Assembly (NCBI RefSeq): GCF_014652675.1
Contig: NZ_BMZG01000003.1
Location: 1 to 64,000 of the forward strand
DNA from: Formosimonas limnophila
GTDB lineage: Bacteria; Pseudomonadota; Gammaproteobacteria; Burkholderiales; Burkholderiaceae
Direction of reading: 5' to 3'
Length of the DNA: 64,000 nucleotides
Position 1 is the first letter of the stretch. Each line of letters begins with the position of its first letter. A program made the translations under genes and the position numbers. Positions 44,600-53,068 of this stretch are shown here, piece by piece. The notes under the pieces are model-generated. The model made no database searches. It was not told the origin of the DNA and saw nothing but the letters and a program-made list of their open reading frames with translations.

Positions 44600-45433
44600 T
44601 TAAATTTTATTTTGCTTAATGAGGCTTTGGTAAATTGCTTGTATTTTTTGCTCTCCTTTACGCAGAGCTTCTGCTGAGGTGTGTACAGAATAGCGTCCTT
44701 GAACCAAGTTGTAAGCATGGCGCTGGGCACTGCCAAATAACACCGCTGAAGTGCTCTCGGGCGCGCTGGACAGTTGAATCGGATGCCCCGTGTCTTCCTC
44801 AAAAATCAGCAACGTATTGGCAAAATAGGTTTGACCATCGACCACCACGCTGCCTTTTTGTACATAACACCATGCCACGTTGTGGTGCGCTGGTGTGATA
44901 AATGACCACTCTGCATGTGTGGACAGATCGACATAAAAATAGTTCATATCGGTTGGTGTGTTCACATGTCCTTGTGCTGTTTGATACTGCCCAGTCAGCA
45001 CACGCGTGTTATCGGCGTGTTCGATACGCTCAGGCGGTAAATATTGCCCTTCGGATGGCTCTTCTTCCACGCCCGCAGGCAAGGCCACCCAAAGCTGAAA
45101 GCCTTGGGCGTGCTCGCTGCCCGTGGGTTTACCTTTGTGCCACACGCCGCTACCAGCCTTCATCCACTCAATGCCGCCTGCCTTGACAATACCTTTTTGT
45201 CCCGACGTGTCTTCGTAATCCACATCGGCATCCAATTGGTGCGTCAGTGTGGCAATACCCGAATGTGGGTGAAAGCCAAAACCAAAGTCGCTGTGTAAAG
45301 GCGTATCCAAATAATCCAAAAAAATGAAAGGTTTGAGTTGCTGCCCTAAATCACTGGGGCTAAATACGCGGGTTATCGGGCCATGGCGATGACCTTGATG
45401 AGCGGCGGTGACTGTTCTGTATTTTGACATCAT
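44600..45433 (-). CDS. Pirin-family cupin protein
   Basis: A 277-residue bicupin of the pirin family, whose bacterial members include quercetin dioxygenases and metal-dependent regulators. The metal-binding GFHPHSGIATLTHQLDG-like segment (HPH at residues 55-57) and the third ligand H99 in SGVWHKGKP are seen. The fourth ligand of canonical pirins, a Glu two residues after this His, is replaced by Gly, as in a WHxG-type subgroup. The gene has no operon partner. The gap 45434-45604 shows only small palindromes (e.g. ATGAGCTCAT). Confidence 0.85.
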   Translation of the reverse strand: MMSKYRTVTAAHQGHRHGPITRVFSPSDLGQQLKPFIFLDYLDTPLHSDFGFGFHPHSGIATLTHQLDADVDYEDTSGQKGIVKAGGIEWMKAGSGVWHKGKPTGSEHAQGFQLWVALPAGVEEEPSEGQYLPPERIEHADNTRVLTGQYQTAQGHVNTPTDMNYFYVDLSTHAEWSFITPAHHNVAWCYVQKGSVVVDGQTYFANTLLIFEEDTGHPIQLSSAPESTSAVLFGSAQRHAYNLVQGRYSVHTSAEALRKGEQKIQAIYQSLIKQNKI

Positions 45434-45604
45434 GCATTACTTTTTTATTATAAGAAAAAAATCATCATTCTTCACTTATCTATAATCAATCGCCGAACCG
45501 CTGCAATCGGTTCAAGATTTTTTGAACGGTGGGATTGAAGTTCATGGCTTATGAGGCTCATCGACAACAAACGCTGTGATGAGCTCATCCATCAGATTTT
45601 TTGA

Positions 45605-46219
45605 TTAGCGCAAATTGCCCTTGGCTTGCAATTCAAAAATATTACCAGCTTCTGCTGCTGCAAAGAATGCACCGCTGGCAGGGTTTGTCCAGTTGCCCAA
45701 CATGCCTGTAATCAATGGCATAGAGGAAATGACCAATGCACCTGCTTTGTTTAATTCATGTTCGGCATAGCGTTCACCCAATTGAGTGTTACCCCCTGAA
45801 GCATCGAGCAACGCCGCTACTTTAAAGCCTTCAGCGATAGCAGATAATGCTGGCGGCACTAAACAAACCTCGGTGGTTAAACCTGCCATAATCAGATATT
45901 TCTTACCTGTTGCGCGCACAGCATTAGCAAAGTTTGCATCGTCCCATGCATTAATTACGCCGTCGCGCTTGATTCGAGCTGCATAAGCCTCAGGTGCAAT
46001 TTCTTCGAATTCAGGTAACAAGCGGCCTTGTGCTTGATCTTCCATGCTGCTGGTCATGACGATTGGCATGTTTGCGCCTTTGGCAAAGCGCAGTAGTAAA
46101 TTGGCCCAAACCTTGATTTGTTCGCGTTGTTCGGGCGCGAGCGCACCAGCCCAATTGATGGTGCCGACTTGGTGGTCAACCAAAATTAGCGCGCTGTTTT
46201 CTACTGTAAATCCATTCAT
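45605..46219 (-). CDS. Isochorismatase-family (YcaC-like) cysteine hydrolase
   Basis: A 204-residue alpha/beta hydrolase of the isochorismatase/nicotinamidase superfamily. The catalytic Asp lies in LILVDHQVGTINW, the Lys region in RIKRDGVINAWDD and the nucleophilic Cys in AGLTTEVCLVPPALSA near residue 117. The overall sequence is closest in style to YcaC-like hydrolases of unknown substrate. Divergent from a LysR gene, which probably regulates it. Confidence 0.85.
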   Translation of the reverse strand: MNGFTVENSALILVDHQVGTINWAGALAPEQREQIKVWANLLLRFAKGANMPIVMTSSMEDQAQGRLLPEFEEIAPEAYAARIKRDGVINAWDDANFANAVRATGKKYLIMAGLTTEVCLVPPALSAIAEGFKVAALLDASGGNTQLGERYAEHELNKAGALVISSMPLITGMLGNWTNPASGAFFAAAEAGNIFELQAKGNLR

Positions 46220-46393
46220 AGTTTTCTCCGGTGGTCGTTTAAAAGTGGTTTTGTGTGACTGTTTGAGTCAGGTTAAGTAAAGTCAAAACACAATAGTCAC
46301 ACAATAGTCATTATATTGTTGCTAAAATGGTTTTTCAATCTTGAATCAACAATCCTTTGTTGCCATAAAAGCATTAATTTTGAAAGGTTTGCC

Positions 46394-47305
46394 ATGAAAA
46401 GTCATCAATACTTACAAGACATGGCCACATTTGTTTCTGTGGCGCGTCACAAGAGTTTTACTCTAGCAGCTCAAGAGTTAGATGTGCCCCCATCATCAGT
46501 TTCGCGACAAATCGCCCAAATGGAACAGCGGCTAAAGCTCAAGTTGTTTCATCGAACTTCTCGCAGTGTCAGCCTAACCCCCGTTGGCGTTGATTATTTT
46601 GCCCAAGCCCAAAGCGTGATTGATGCGGCTCAAAGCGTGTATGCGCAGGTACAAGGGCAAACACAGCAGGCCAAGGGTCGTATTCGGTTGTCTGCATCAA
46701 TCACGGTTGCGCATGACTACGTGATGCCATTTATCTTTGTGTTTGCGCGAAAGTACCCTGAGATTAACATTGAATTAGAAGCGTCGCAGCGTTATGTTGA
46801 TATTCTAGCTGAGGGATATGATGTTGTGTTGCGTTTGTCTAGTAAATCTCTAGCCGATTCAGATCTCATTGCCCAGCCGCTTTTAACGTTCAGCCATGGT
46901 TTATATGCAGCGCCAGACTATGTGGCACAAACTGGCGAGATAAACGAGCAAAATGTATCTCAAAAAATACAGAGACAACGCTGTCTCGTCATGGATGCGC
47001 GTCAAACTGATTGGCGATTGACTTGTCAGAATGATCCAAGCAGAATTCTTAAAGTTCCTATCGAGATTTGTCATGTGTTTGGCAGCATGCATATGTTGCA
47101 CGAAGCCGCTTTGCATGGTCTTGGTATTGCCTGCTTGAGCAACAATGTTCAAACTGCACAGGAGGTGATTGAAAAGCGTTTGATTCGGCTTTTGCCTGAA
47201 TGGCACACGCCGCCAACAACGCTTTATGCAACAATTGCCACGCGTGCTCAGCCACAACGGGTACGCATTTTTCTTGATGAACTGCGGGCATATTTTAGGC
47301 TTTAA
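46394..47305 (+). CDS. LysR-family transcriptional regulator
   Basis: A 303-residue LysR protein. The helix-turn-helix is at residues 18-37 (SFTLAAQELDVPPSSVSRQI) with QRLKLKLFHRTSRSVSLTPVG completing the wing. ATG 46394 is preferred because AAAGG precedes it and the family start follows; an in-frame ATG at 46316 would add 26 unrelated residues. Divergent from the isochorismatase-like gene, the likely target. Confidence 0.88.
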   Translation: MKSHQYLQDMATFVSVARHKSFTLAAQELDVPPSSVSRQIAQMEQRLKLKLFHRTSRSVSLTPVGVDYFAQAQSVIDAAQSVYAQVQGQTQQAKGRIRLSASITVAHDYVMPFIFVFARKYPEINIELEASQRYVDILAEGYDVVLRLSSKSLADSDLIAQPLLTFSHGLYAAPDYVAQTGEINEQNVSQKIQRQRCLVMDARQTDWRLTCQNDPSRILKVPIEICHVFGSMHMLHEAALHGLGIACLSNNVQTAQEVIEKRLIRLLPEWHTPPTTLYATIATRAQPQRVRIFLDELRAYFRL

Positions 47306-47371
47306 TTGAGCAGGCAGCACTTTATATATCATGTTTGTTAGATGCTCCTATCGAGAACTTGTGAAAAGAAA

Positions 47372-47392
47372 AAGGCCGCATAAAGCGGCCTT
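47372..47392. terminator. Hairpin between LysR and cupin genes
   Basis: AAGGCCGC/GCGGCCTT stem with a five-base loop between converging genes. The flanking A-run on the left would give a T-run for the minus-strand transcript. Confidence 0.65.
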
Positions 47393-47466
47393 GATAGAGC
47401 TTCATTAAGCAAAATTGGGACAGGAATAGGGCGAGAAAATACTAAAATCCCTAACGCTATTTAGTC

Positions 47467-47874
47467 TTACTTTTTAGGAAATGCTATGTCGCGCGTACCG
47501 TCAAAGTCGAGAATGTTGATGCAAGCTTTTGGGCCAGCGCAGCTGTCGGCATGTAAGTCGTTACCGTGGACACGAACGAAGGCCTCTTGACCTGTTTTCA
47601 CTTTCTTGCCGTTTGCATCAATATGTACCCATTTGCCTTGCACGGCGACGCCCCAGTAATCACGCGAGTGAGTGTGCGCTGGGATTACCACGCCTGGTTG
47701 AATACGGAAAGCGTAGACGGCCGTGCTATCTTCTTCTTTACCCCACAAAACGGCCATATCGACGCCTTTGACGCCAGCGGGTTGCCAGTCGACTTGATCA
47801 AATCGATGAACATCGCCAGCAAAGCTGGTCAACGAGGCGCAGAGTAGGACTGCAGTGGTGATTTTTTTGAGCAT
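47467..47874 (-). CDS. Exported cupin-domain protein
   Basis: A 135-residue protein with a signal peptide ending in SFAG near residue 20 and a single cupin barrel. The metal ligands are likely H67 and H69 in IPAHTHSRDYWG, with H108 in GNDLHAD. Cys112 and Cys118 are close enough for a disulfide, in keeping with a periplasmic location. It is the last gene of a three-gene minus-strand group with an SnoaL-like exported protein and an NADPH-dependent reductase-like protein. Specific function unknown. Confidence 0.8.
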   Translation of the reverse strand: MLKKITTAVLLCASLTSFAGDVHRFDQVDWQPAGVKGVDMAVLWGKEEDSTAVYAFRIQPGVVIPAHTHSRDYWGVAVQGKWVHIDANGKKVKTGQEAFVRVHGNDLHADSCAGPKACINILDFDGTRDIAFPKK

Positions 47875-47913
47875 GATTTTTCCTTTGGTTGTGTTAAAAA
47901 AATTGAAGTGTCA

Positions 47914-48345
47914 TTACTTGTAGTAATCTGAGTTGAAAACGACCTTGCCTTTACGAAGTCGCATGATTGATGCGCCCTCGATCTCAAAGCCTTTACCTTC
48001 GGAGGTGCCCGTCATTTGCCAACGGATCGCCAATTTTTGATTTCCTTCTTTGACCGCATCTAGTGCTATAAACTTTAAATCGGGCGTGTCTGTTACAGCC
48101 TTACGGATAAACCGTTCGAGTTCATTCAGGCCTTTGGTTTGAGTGCCTAAGTTCAAGTCTCGGTAAACCACATCGGCATCATAAAACTCAGAAATGGCAG
48201 CATAGTTTCTTTGATTCCACACTTCAAAATAGGCGTCAGCAAAAGCCTTTGCATTCGGGTACGCTTGCAATGGTTTGGCTGTTGCTATTGAACTCATCAT
48301 TGAAACAGTAATGCCAATCGCTAAGCTTATTAATTTCTTAAACAT
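47914..48345 (-). CDS. Exported SnoaL/NTF2-like protein
   Basis: A 143-residue protein with a signal peptide (MFKKLISLAIG to SIATA, about residue 23) and an NTF2-like fold: AFADAYFEVWNQRNYAAISEFYDADVVY-type opening, WQMTGTSEGKGFEIEG and a final FNSDYY. ATG 48345 has AAGGA at correct spacing, better than ATG 48360. Members act as small hydrolases, cyclases or binding proteins; the role is not specified by sequence. Confidence 0.8.
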   Translation of the reverse strand: MFKKLISLAIGITVSMMSSIATAKPLQAYPNAKAFADAYFEVWNQRNYAAISEFYDADVVYRDLNLGTQTKGLNELERFIRKAVTDTPDLKFIALDAVKEGNQKLAIRWQMTGTSEGKGFEIEGASIMRLRKGKVVFNSDYYK

Positions 48346-48382
48346 GGTTTTTCCTTTCAAAAATTAACAGAACGTCGAGAGA

Positions 48383-49006
48383 TTAAACTTGATGATAGAA
48401 AAATGCCGCACTGGTGCCACCTTGCAGAGCAACTGCAATGCGAATATTCAGATGCGCCATGGCTTCTAAATAACGTGCGCTGGTGATGTCGCCAGTATCC
48501 ACTGGTGCAAATCCACATTCTTTGGTTAAGGAGATGATTTTGCCTTTGGCGGCAGCGTCGTTGCCTGCCAAAAATGCGGTAATACTGTGCCCTGCGCGGT
48601 TGTGGCTTTCTTTTTGCATCACATCGGCAAAAATAGTGTTAAAAGCTTTGATAACGAACGATTGTGGCAGAGCGCGTTGAATCTCCTCGCCTGCGCTGTT
48701 TTCCTGACCTAGTAGAAGCGGTGACCAATCAGGGTTGAGTGGGTTGGTACTGTCAATCACAATTTTGTTCGCTAATTCTGAGGTGAGCGATTTTAGTATC
48801 TCTAAAGCTGCTTGGTAAGGAATGGCTAAGACCAAAACTTCGACCTTTGCCGCCGTTTGTGCAAAGCTGGCAGTCTCAAAACCAATTGATGAGTTCGATA
48901 CGTCCGCTGGGTTGCGCACACCAATGGTCACAGTGTGTCCTGTGTCACTGAAGAGTTGTGCTAATTTTTTACCGACAGAGCCGAAGCCCAAGATGCCTAT
49001 TTTCAT
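48383..49006 (-). CDS. NADPH-dependent F420-reductase-like oxidoreductase
   Basis: A 207-residue Rossmann protein starting MKIGILGFGSVGKKLAQLF, with VLAIPYQAALEIL, DSTNPLNPDW and VIKAFNTIFADV typical of the NADPH-dependent F420 reductase/YqhD-like group of small NAD(P)-binding oxidoreductases. The substrate is unknown and coenzyme F420 use is not implied. First gene of the three-gene group. A perfect 16-base palindrome lies 64 bases upstream, and a TetR gene sits beyond it on the same strand. Confidence 0.8.
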   Translation of the reverse strand: MKIGILGFGSVGKKLAQLFSDTGHTVTIGVRNPADVSNSSIGFETASFAQTAAKVEVLVLAIPYQAALEILKSLTSELANKIVIDSTNPLNPDWSPLLLGQENSAGEEIQRALPQSFVIKAFNTIFADVMQKESHNRAGHSITAFLAGNDAAAKGKIISLTKECGFAPVDTGDITSARYLEAMAHLNIRIAVALQGGTSAAFFYHQV

Positions 49007-49069
49007 GACGAGTCCTTAAATATTTAAAATAAAGTGCAGTGATGAACTTTTTTGCTCACACTGTCGTTT

Positions 49070-49085
49070 TATCTATGCATAGATA
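49070..49085. promoter_or_regulatory. Palindromic operator candidate upstream of the reductase operon
   Basis: TATCTATGCATAGATA is a perfect 16-base palindrome. Its half site shares GATA/TATC with the inverted repeat in the tetR promoter, so it is a candidate TetR operator for the downstream genes. The rest of 49086-49226 has no supported gene. Confidence 0.4.
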
Positions 49086-49226
49086 GATAATCGGGTTGAA
49101 AAATTGACGCAATCTGGTTGCGCCACTTCTTGCAGAGTGCAAATCAGTGCACTCCACCAAGTTTTAATGCCTGCTTTTTCAAGCGAAGCAATATCTGCTA
49201 AGGATGCACATGCATGCAGCCATGCT

Positions 49227-49826
49227 TCATCGAATGCCCAATAACTTGGTCAGAGACTGAGCGGTTCCTTGCAGACGCATCGGCTGGTTCATCAATCTCG
49301 TGGTGAGTAGCGCGCCTTCTAAACTGGCCAAGATCATCGGAGCCAGCTGAGAAATAGGCACAAGTGGACGAAATGCATTAGCCGCAACCGCACGCTCAAG
49401 CAATGCATTTAACCATTGTTCTACTTGGATGAAAAAGGCCGTCACAGCTTGCCGCATTGCTTCTGACAGTGTCTGCACATCGCTGGCAAACATGCCTGCC
49501 AAACACCACTGTTCACTTGACTCACTTGTTTGTTCAAAAATTTGCACGAACTGGTTAAATTGCGCTAAATAGCCGATGGGTTGACTGTCAATGTCATGCA
49601 AAGCGACCATCATCGACTCAGTGTACTGGTGAATCAGCGCAACGCCCAAATCGTCTTTGTTTGGGAAATGATAATGAATACTGGCCGTCTTGATGCCCAC
49701 AATTTCGGCTAAGTCTCGATAGCTAAACGCATTAAATCCACGTGTCTGCGCCAAAACTCTGGCTGTGCTGAGCAGTTTGGCGCGATTATCGGTTGCAGAA
49801 ATAGGGGAGCTTATGCTGGAATTCAT
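49227..49826 (-). CDS. TetR-family transcriptional regulator
   Basis: A 199-residue TetR protein. The helix-turn-helix is at about residues 33-52 (YRDLAEIVGIKTASIHYHF) followed by PNKDDLG, a typical TetR segment. The C-terminal ligand-binding half is of the AcrR/YxaF-like type, with CLAGMFASDVQTL. Its promoter carries an inverted repeat in the spacer, implying autorepression. The reductase/SnoaL/cupin group downstream on the same strand is the likely target. Confidence 0.88.
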   Translation of the reverse strand: MNSSISSPISATDNRAKLLSTARVLAQTRGFNAFSYRDLAEIVGIKTASIHYHFPNKDDLGVALIHQYTESMMVALHDIDSQPIGYLAQFNQFVQIFEQTSESSEQWCLAGMFASDVQTLSEAMRQAVTAFFIQVEQWLNALLERAVAANAFRPLVPISQLAPMILASLEGALLTTRLMNQPMRLQGTAQSLTKLLGIR

Positions 49827-49832
49827 GAGTCT

Positions 49833-49861
49833 ATTTTACCTACTAAAAGATAGGTTGTCAA
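49833..49861 (-). promoter_or_regulatory. tetR promoter with overlapping operator
   Basis: On the minus strand a perfect -35 TTGACA, a 17-base spacer and a -10 TAAAAT. The spacer consists almost exactly of an inverted repeat ACCTA-N8-TAGGT (49838-49855), so a dimer bound there would block polymerase. This is one of the clearest promoters in the window. Confidence 0.7.
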
Positions 49862-49896
49862 TTTCTTTGTATTGCGATTGCTCGATGGGTAATCAG

Positions 49897-50952
49897 CTAT
49901 GAAATCAGAGTCAGTTGTCTTGAGGGTGAAGGTTCTTTGAGGCGCACACCAATGCCCAATAAACGGATGGCTTGATCGTGCTTGGCCAGTAGGGCTTTGA
50001 GTTGGTTGGCAAATTGAATCTTGTTGGCAGTCAGGGTATTTTGCTCGATTGATTTGACTTTGAAGTTAGAAAGTCTCAGCTTGACATAGGATTTTTGAAT
50101 CAATGCGGTCGATTGCGCACGTTCAATTCGTTGTTGCAAGTCGTTGTACAATGCGTGCAAGTGAGGTAGACAGTCTTCGTAGGTGGTGATGTCATGCAAA
50201 AATGTTGTTTCAACACTGATGGATTTTCGATGGCCGCCAATGTTGACAGAGCGATTGTCGATGCCGCGCGACAAGTTGTACAACGAGACGCCCATTTTTC
50301 CGAACTGCTCGCGCAAAAAAGGCAGTTCGCGGGCGCGTAGGTCTGCGCAGTTCTGCAAACCGAGTTTGTGCATCTTTTCGGCGGTACGTGGCCCCACACC
50401 AAAAAGCCGCTCAACGGGCAAATCTTGGATAAATTGGTCAATTTGATGCGGGCGAATCACAAATAAGCCATCGGGCTTGTCCCAATAACTGGCGATTTTG
50501 GCGAGAAACTTATTGGGCGCGACACCCGCAGAGACGACCAAACCAAGCTCTTCACGGACGCGTTGACGAATCTCTTGGGCAATGCGCGTTGCACTGCCTT
50601 CGTGGTGCGGCGAGTCCGTGACATCGAGGTAAGCTTCGTCAAGCGATAGTGGTTCAACCAAGCTGGTGTACTGACGATAAATGCCAAAAATCTGCTTTGA
50701 CGCGGCCCGATAGCGCGTAAAGTCTGGGTGAATGATGGTGAGCTGTGGGCATAGCTTGAGTGCCTGCCGTGTCGGCATAGCCGAACGCACACCAAAGGCG
50801 CGAGCTTCGTAGTTGCACGTCGCGACCACACCGCGTCGGTCGGCTGGACCGCCGACGGCAATGGGCTGTCCCACGTAGTCGGGATTATCACGCATTTCAA
50901 CTGCAGCATAAAAACAGTCAGCGTCAAGGTGGATGATTTTGCGTGGGTTCAT
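49897..50952 (-). CDS. dinB: DNA polymerase IV
   Basis: Y-family translesion polymerase. The start IIHLDADCFYAAVEMR holds the first catalytic Asp, SLDEAYLDVT near residue 103 holds the other acidic residues, and ATCNYEARAFGVRSAMP is the conserved finger segment. Length 351 equals E. coli DinB. The C-terminus keeps a little-finger domain but ends in SPSRQLTLIS, close to a beta-clamp-binding QLxLF-type motif (QLTLI). It follows leuA across a terminator. Confidence 0.94.
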   Translation of the reverse strand: MNPRKIIHLDADCFYAAVEMRDNPDYVGQPIAVGGPADRRGVVATCNYEARAFGVRSAMPTRQALKLCPQLTIIHPDFTRYRAASKQIFGIYRQYTSLVEPLSLDEAYLDVTDSPHHEGSATRIAQEIRQRVREELGLVVSAGVAPNKFLAKIASYWDKPDGLFVIRPHQIDQFIQDLPVERLFGVGPRTAEKMHKLGLQNCADLRARELPFLREQFGKMGVSLYNLSRGIDNRSVNIGGHRKSISVETTFLHDITTYEDCLPHLHALYNDLQQRIERAQSTALIQKSYVKLRLSNFKVKSIEQNTLTANKIQFANQLKALLAKHDQAIRLLGIGVRLKEPSPSRQLTLIS

Positions 50953-50982
50953 AAAACAAAGCCCCTCTCATTCGGAGAGGGG
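50950..50982 (-). terminator. Intrinsic terminator of leuA
   Basis: Stem CCCCTCTC/GAGAGGGG with a five-base loop; on the minus strand it is followed by a T-rich stretch that touches the dinB start codon. Confidence 0.8.
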
Positions 50983-51001
50983 ACTGTTTGCTTGGCGATG
51001 A

Positions 51002-52726
51002 TTATTGAGCCACACCGCTGCGGTTCATGGCTGAAACGACAGCCAGCAATGAGGCGGTGACAATGTTTTCATGTATACCAACGCCGTAGGCGGGTGCATA
51101 GTCGGCATGAGCGACTTGAACATAGCAGGCCGCTTGAGCATCTTCACCGGTTTGGTCGGAGTGAATATCGTGTTCCGAGTAGTGAGCGACAGAGAACTTG
51201 CTGCCCAGCTTTTGGTTCAAAGCGTGTACAAAAGCGGACAAAGGACCGTTGCCATTGCCTTCAATCAACACAGCTTCACCATTAACTTTCAATTGCGCAC
51301 GCAAAGTCTCGACGCCCGTGTGGTGACTGATGGTGTGGTTGATGTATTCGATGGGGCTGGTTTTATTAAGGAACTCTTCACAGAACACCTCATAAATTTG
51401 TTCACTGGACAACTCTTTGCCTGTTTCGTCAGCCAAAACTTGAACCGCACGAGCCACATCCACTTGCAAAATACGCGGCAAGGTCAAGCCGTAGTCACGT
51501 TCGAGCAAGTACGCCATGCCGCCTTTACCCGACTGAGCATTGACGCGGATGACCGCTTCGTATGAGCGGCCCAAGTCAGCAGGGTCAATTGGTAAATAAG
51601 GCACTTCCCAAGCGATGGTCTTGCCATTGGCTGCGGTTTCTCGGTCTTTTTGGCGGGTTAGGCCTTTTTTGATGGCGTCTTGGTGAGAGCCTGAGAATGC
51701 GGTAAACACCAGCTCCCCTGCCCAAGGATGGCGTGCGCCAACAGGCAGTTGTGTGCATTCTTCGGCGATTCGGATGACTTCGTTGATGTTTGAGTAGTCC
51801 ACGCCTGGGTGAATGCCTTGTGACCACAGATTAATCGCGAGATTGACGAGGCAGACATTGCCTGTACGCTCGCCATTGCCAAACAAACAGCCTTCGACGC
51901 GGTCTGCACCAGCAAGTATGGCCAACTCAGCACAGGCCGTGCCTGTACCGCGGTCATTGTGCGGATGAACGCTGATGATGGCGGCGTTGCGGTTTTTCAG
52001 GTTGGTGTGCATCCATTCGATTTGATCCGCGAACACATTGGGCGTGGCCACTTCGATGGTGGTTGGGAGATTTAAAATCACTTTGTTGTCTGGTGTCGCG
52101 CCCCATTCGTCCATAACCGCTTCGCAAATTTGCTTGGCAAACGGCAACTCAGTCATGCTAAAAGTTTCTGGTGAATACTCCAAACGCCAGTTGGTCTGGG
52201 CGTAAACGTCTGTGGGTAAAGTGGCGAGGGCCGCCTTGATGTCTTTAATGCCATTGACAGCAATTTCAATGGTTTCTTCAGGAGTTTTGTTGTATACCAC
52301 TTCACGAAACAGAGGGCTGGTTGCGTTGTAGACGTGGACGATCGCATTTTTTGCACCCAGCATGGACTCGACAGTGCGATTAATCAAATCCGTACGCGCT
52401 TGTGTGAGTCCTTGAATCGTTACATCATCAGGGATGCGGTTTTCTTCGATGAGCTTGCGTACGAAGTCAAACTCGATTTGCGAGGCTGATGGAAAGCCGA
52501 CTTCGATTTCTTTGTAGCCGAGCTGAACGAGCAGTTCAAACATCCTTACTTTCTTGTCGATGTCCATCGGGTCAATCAGCGATTGATTACCATCACGCAA
52601 GTCAGTTGAGAGCCAGATGGGTGGTTTGGTCAAGATGTTGTTTGGCCAGCTTCGATTGGGTAAATCGATTTGTGGGTATGGACGGTATTTTTTGGATGGG
52701 TCCATAGTTTGGAAGGTCGTGTTCAT
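51002..52726 (-). CDS. leuA: 2-isopropylmalate synthase, long form
   Basis: First committed enzyme of leucine synthesis, condensing acetyl-CoA and 2-oxoisovalerate. Catalytic motifs are STDLRDGNQSLIDPM near residue 40, GFPSASQIEFDFV, and ISVHPHNDRGTGTACAE near residue 250 with metal-binding HxH. The C-terminal leucine-binding regulatory domain ends SLLAVVSAMNRSG. At 574 residues it is the longer LeuA type rather than the 523-residue E. coli form. A Leu-rich leader peptide and a terminator precede it, suggesting attenuation on top of feedback inhibition. Confidence 0.95.
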   Translation of the reverse strand: MNTTFQTMDPSKKYRPYPQIDLPNRSWPNNILTKPPIWLSTDLRDGNQSLIDPMDIDKKVRMFELLVQLGYKEIEVGFPSASQIEFDFVRKLIEENRIPDDVTIQGLTQARTDLINRTVESMLGAKNAIVHVYNATSPLFREVVYNKTPEETIEIAVNGIKDIKAALATLPTDVYAQTNWRLEYSPETFSMTELPFAKQICEAVMDEWGATPDNKVILNLPTTIEVATPNVFADQIEWMHTNLKNRNAAIISVHPHNDRGTGTACAELAILAGADRVEGCLFGNGERTGNVCLVNLAINLWSQGIHPGVDYSNINEVIRIAEECTQLPVGARHPWAGELVFTAFSGSHQDAIKKGLTRQKDRETAANGKTIAWEVPYLPIDPADLGRSYEAVIRVNAQSGKGGMAYLLERDYGLTLPRILQVDVARAVQVLADETGKELSSEQIYEVFCEEFLNKTSPIEYINHTISHHTGVETLRAQLKVNGEAVLIEGNGNGPLSAFVHALNQKLGSKFSVAHYSEHDIHSDQTGEDAQAACYVQVAHADYAPAYGVGIHENIVTASLLAVVSAMNRSGVAQ

Positions 52727-52776
52727 CGCAGGTTTCCTGATTCTGATTAAGAGAGTATTTTAGCAAAATTGACAAT

Positions 52777-52821
52777 AAAAAACCTCGGCATCGCATTTGC
52801 TGCAAGTTGCCGAGGTTTTTT
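52777..52821 (-). terminator. leuA attenuator (intrinsic terminator in the leader)
   Basis: Arms of 14 bases (AACCTCGGCA core paired with TGCCGAGGTT) enclose a 17-base loop. On the minus strand the hairpin is followed by six T's. It lies between the Leu-rich leader peptide and the leuA start, 50 bases upstream of leuA, the position of a transcription attenuator. Confidence 0.75.
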
Positions 52822-52835
52822 GAAAACGGGAGAAG

Positions 52836-52940
52836 TTAGTTTTTTGTATGAACTTTCACGCGCGCAAACGTCGGCTGCCGGCTTAGTAGCAAAGCAGTCA
52901 GTGGCAACAGTAGCGCGAGGACGATAAAGGTGGTGTTCAT
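52836..52940 (-). CDS. leuL: Putative leu operon leader peptide
   Basis: A 34-codon open frame upstream of leuA beginning MNTTFIVLALLLPLTALLLS. Eight of eighteen consecutive codons encode leucine (CTC, CTA, CTG, TTG, CTG, TTG, CTA, CTA), followed 15 bases after the stop by the attenuator hairpin. When charged tRNA(Leu) is scarce, ribosomes would stall here and could favour an antiterminator. No Shine-Dalgarno is visible; a TTGACG-N17-TTAAAG promoter just upstream would start transcription almost at the ATG. A small membrane protein is the alternative reading. 52941-53068 holds only this promoter region. Confidence 0.6.
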   Translation of the reverse strand: MNTTFIVLALLLPLTALLLSRQPTFARVKVHTKN

Positions 52941-53068
52941 GTAAGTGACTTTAAATCATAAAGGGACGCGCCGTCAAGCATTATGGCCAATAAATTAAAT
53001 ACTAACCATCGCCACCGTTGGTGAAACTGTAGCTCAAAGCGGTTGACTTAAAACACAATCTGCCGTTT

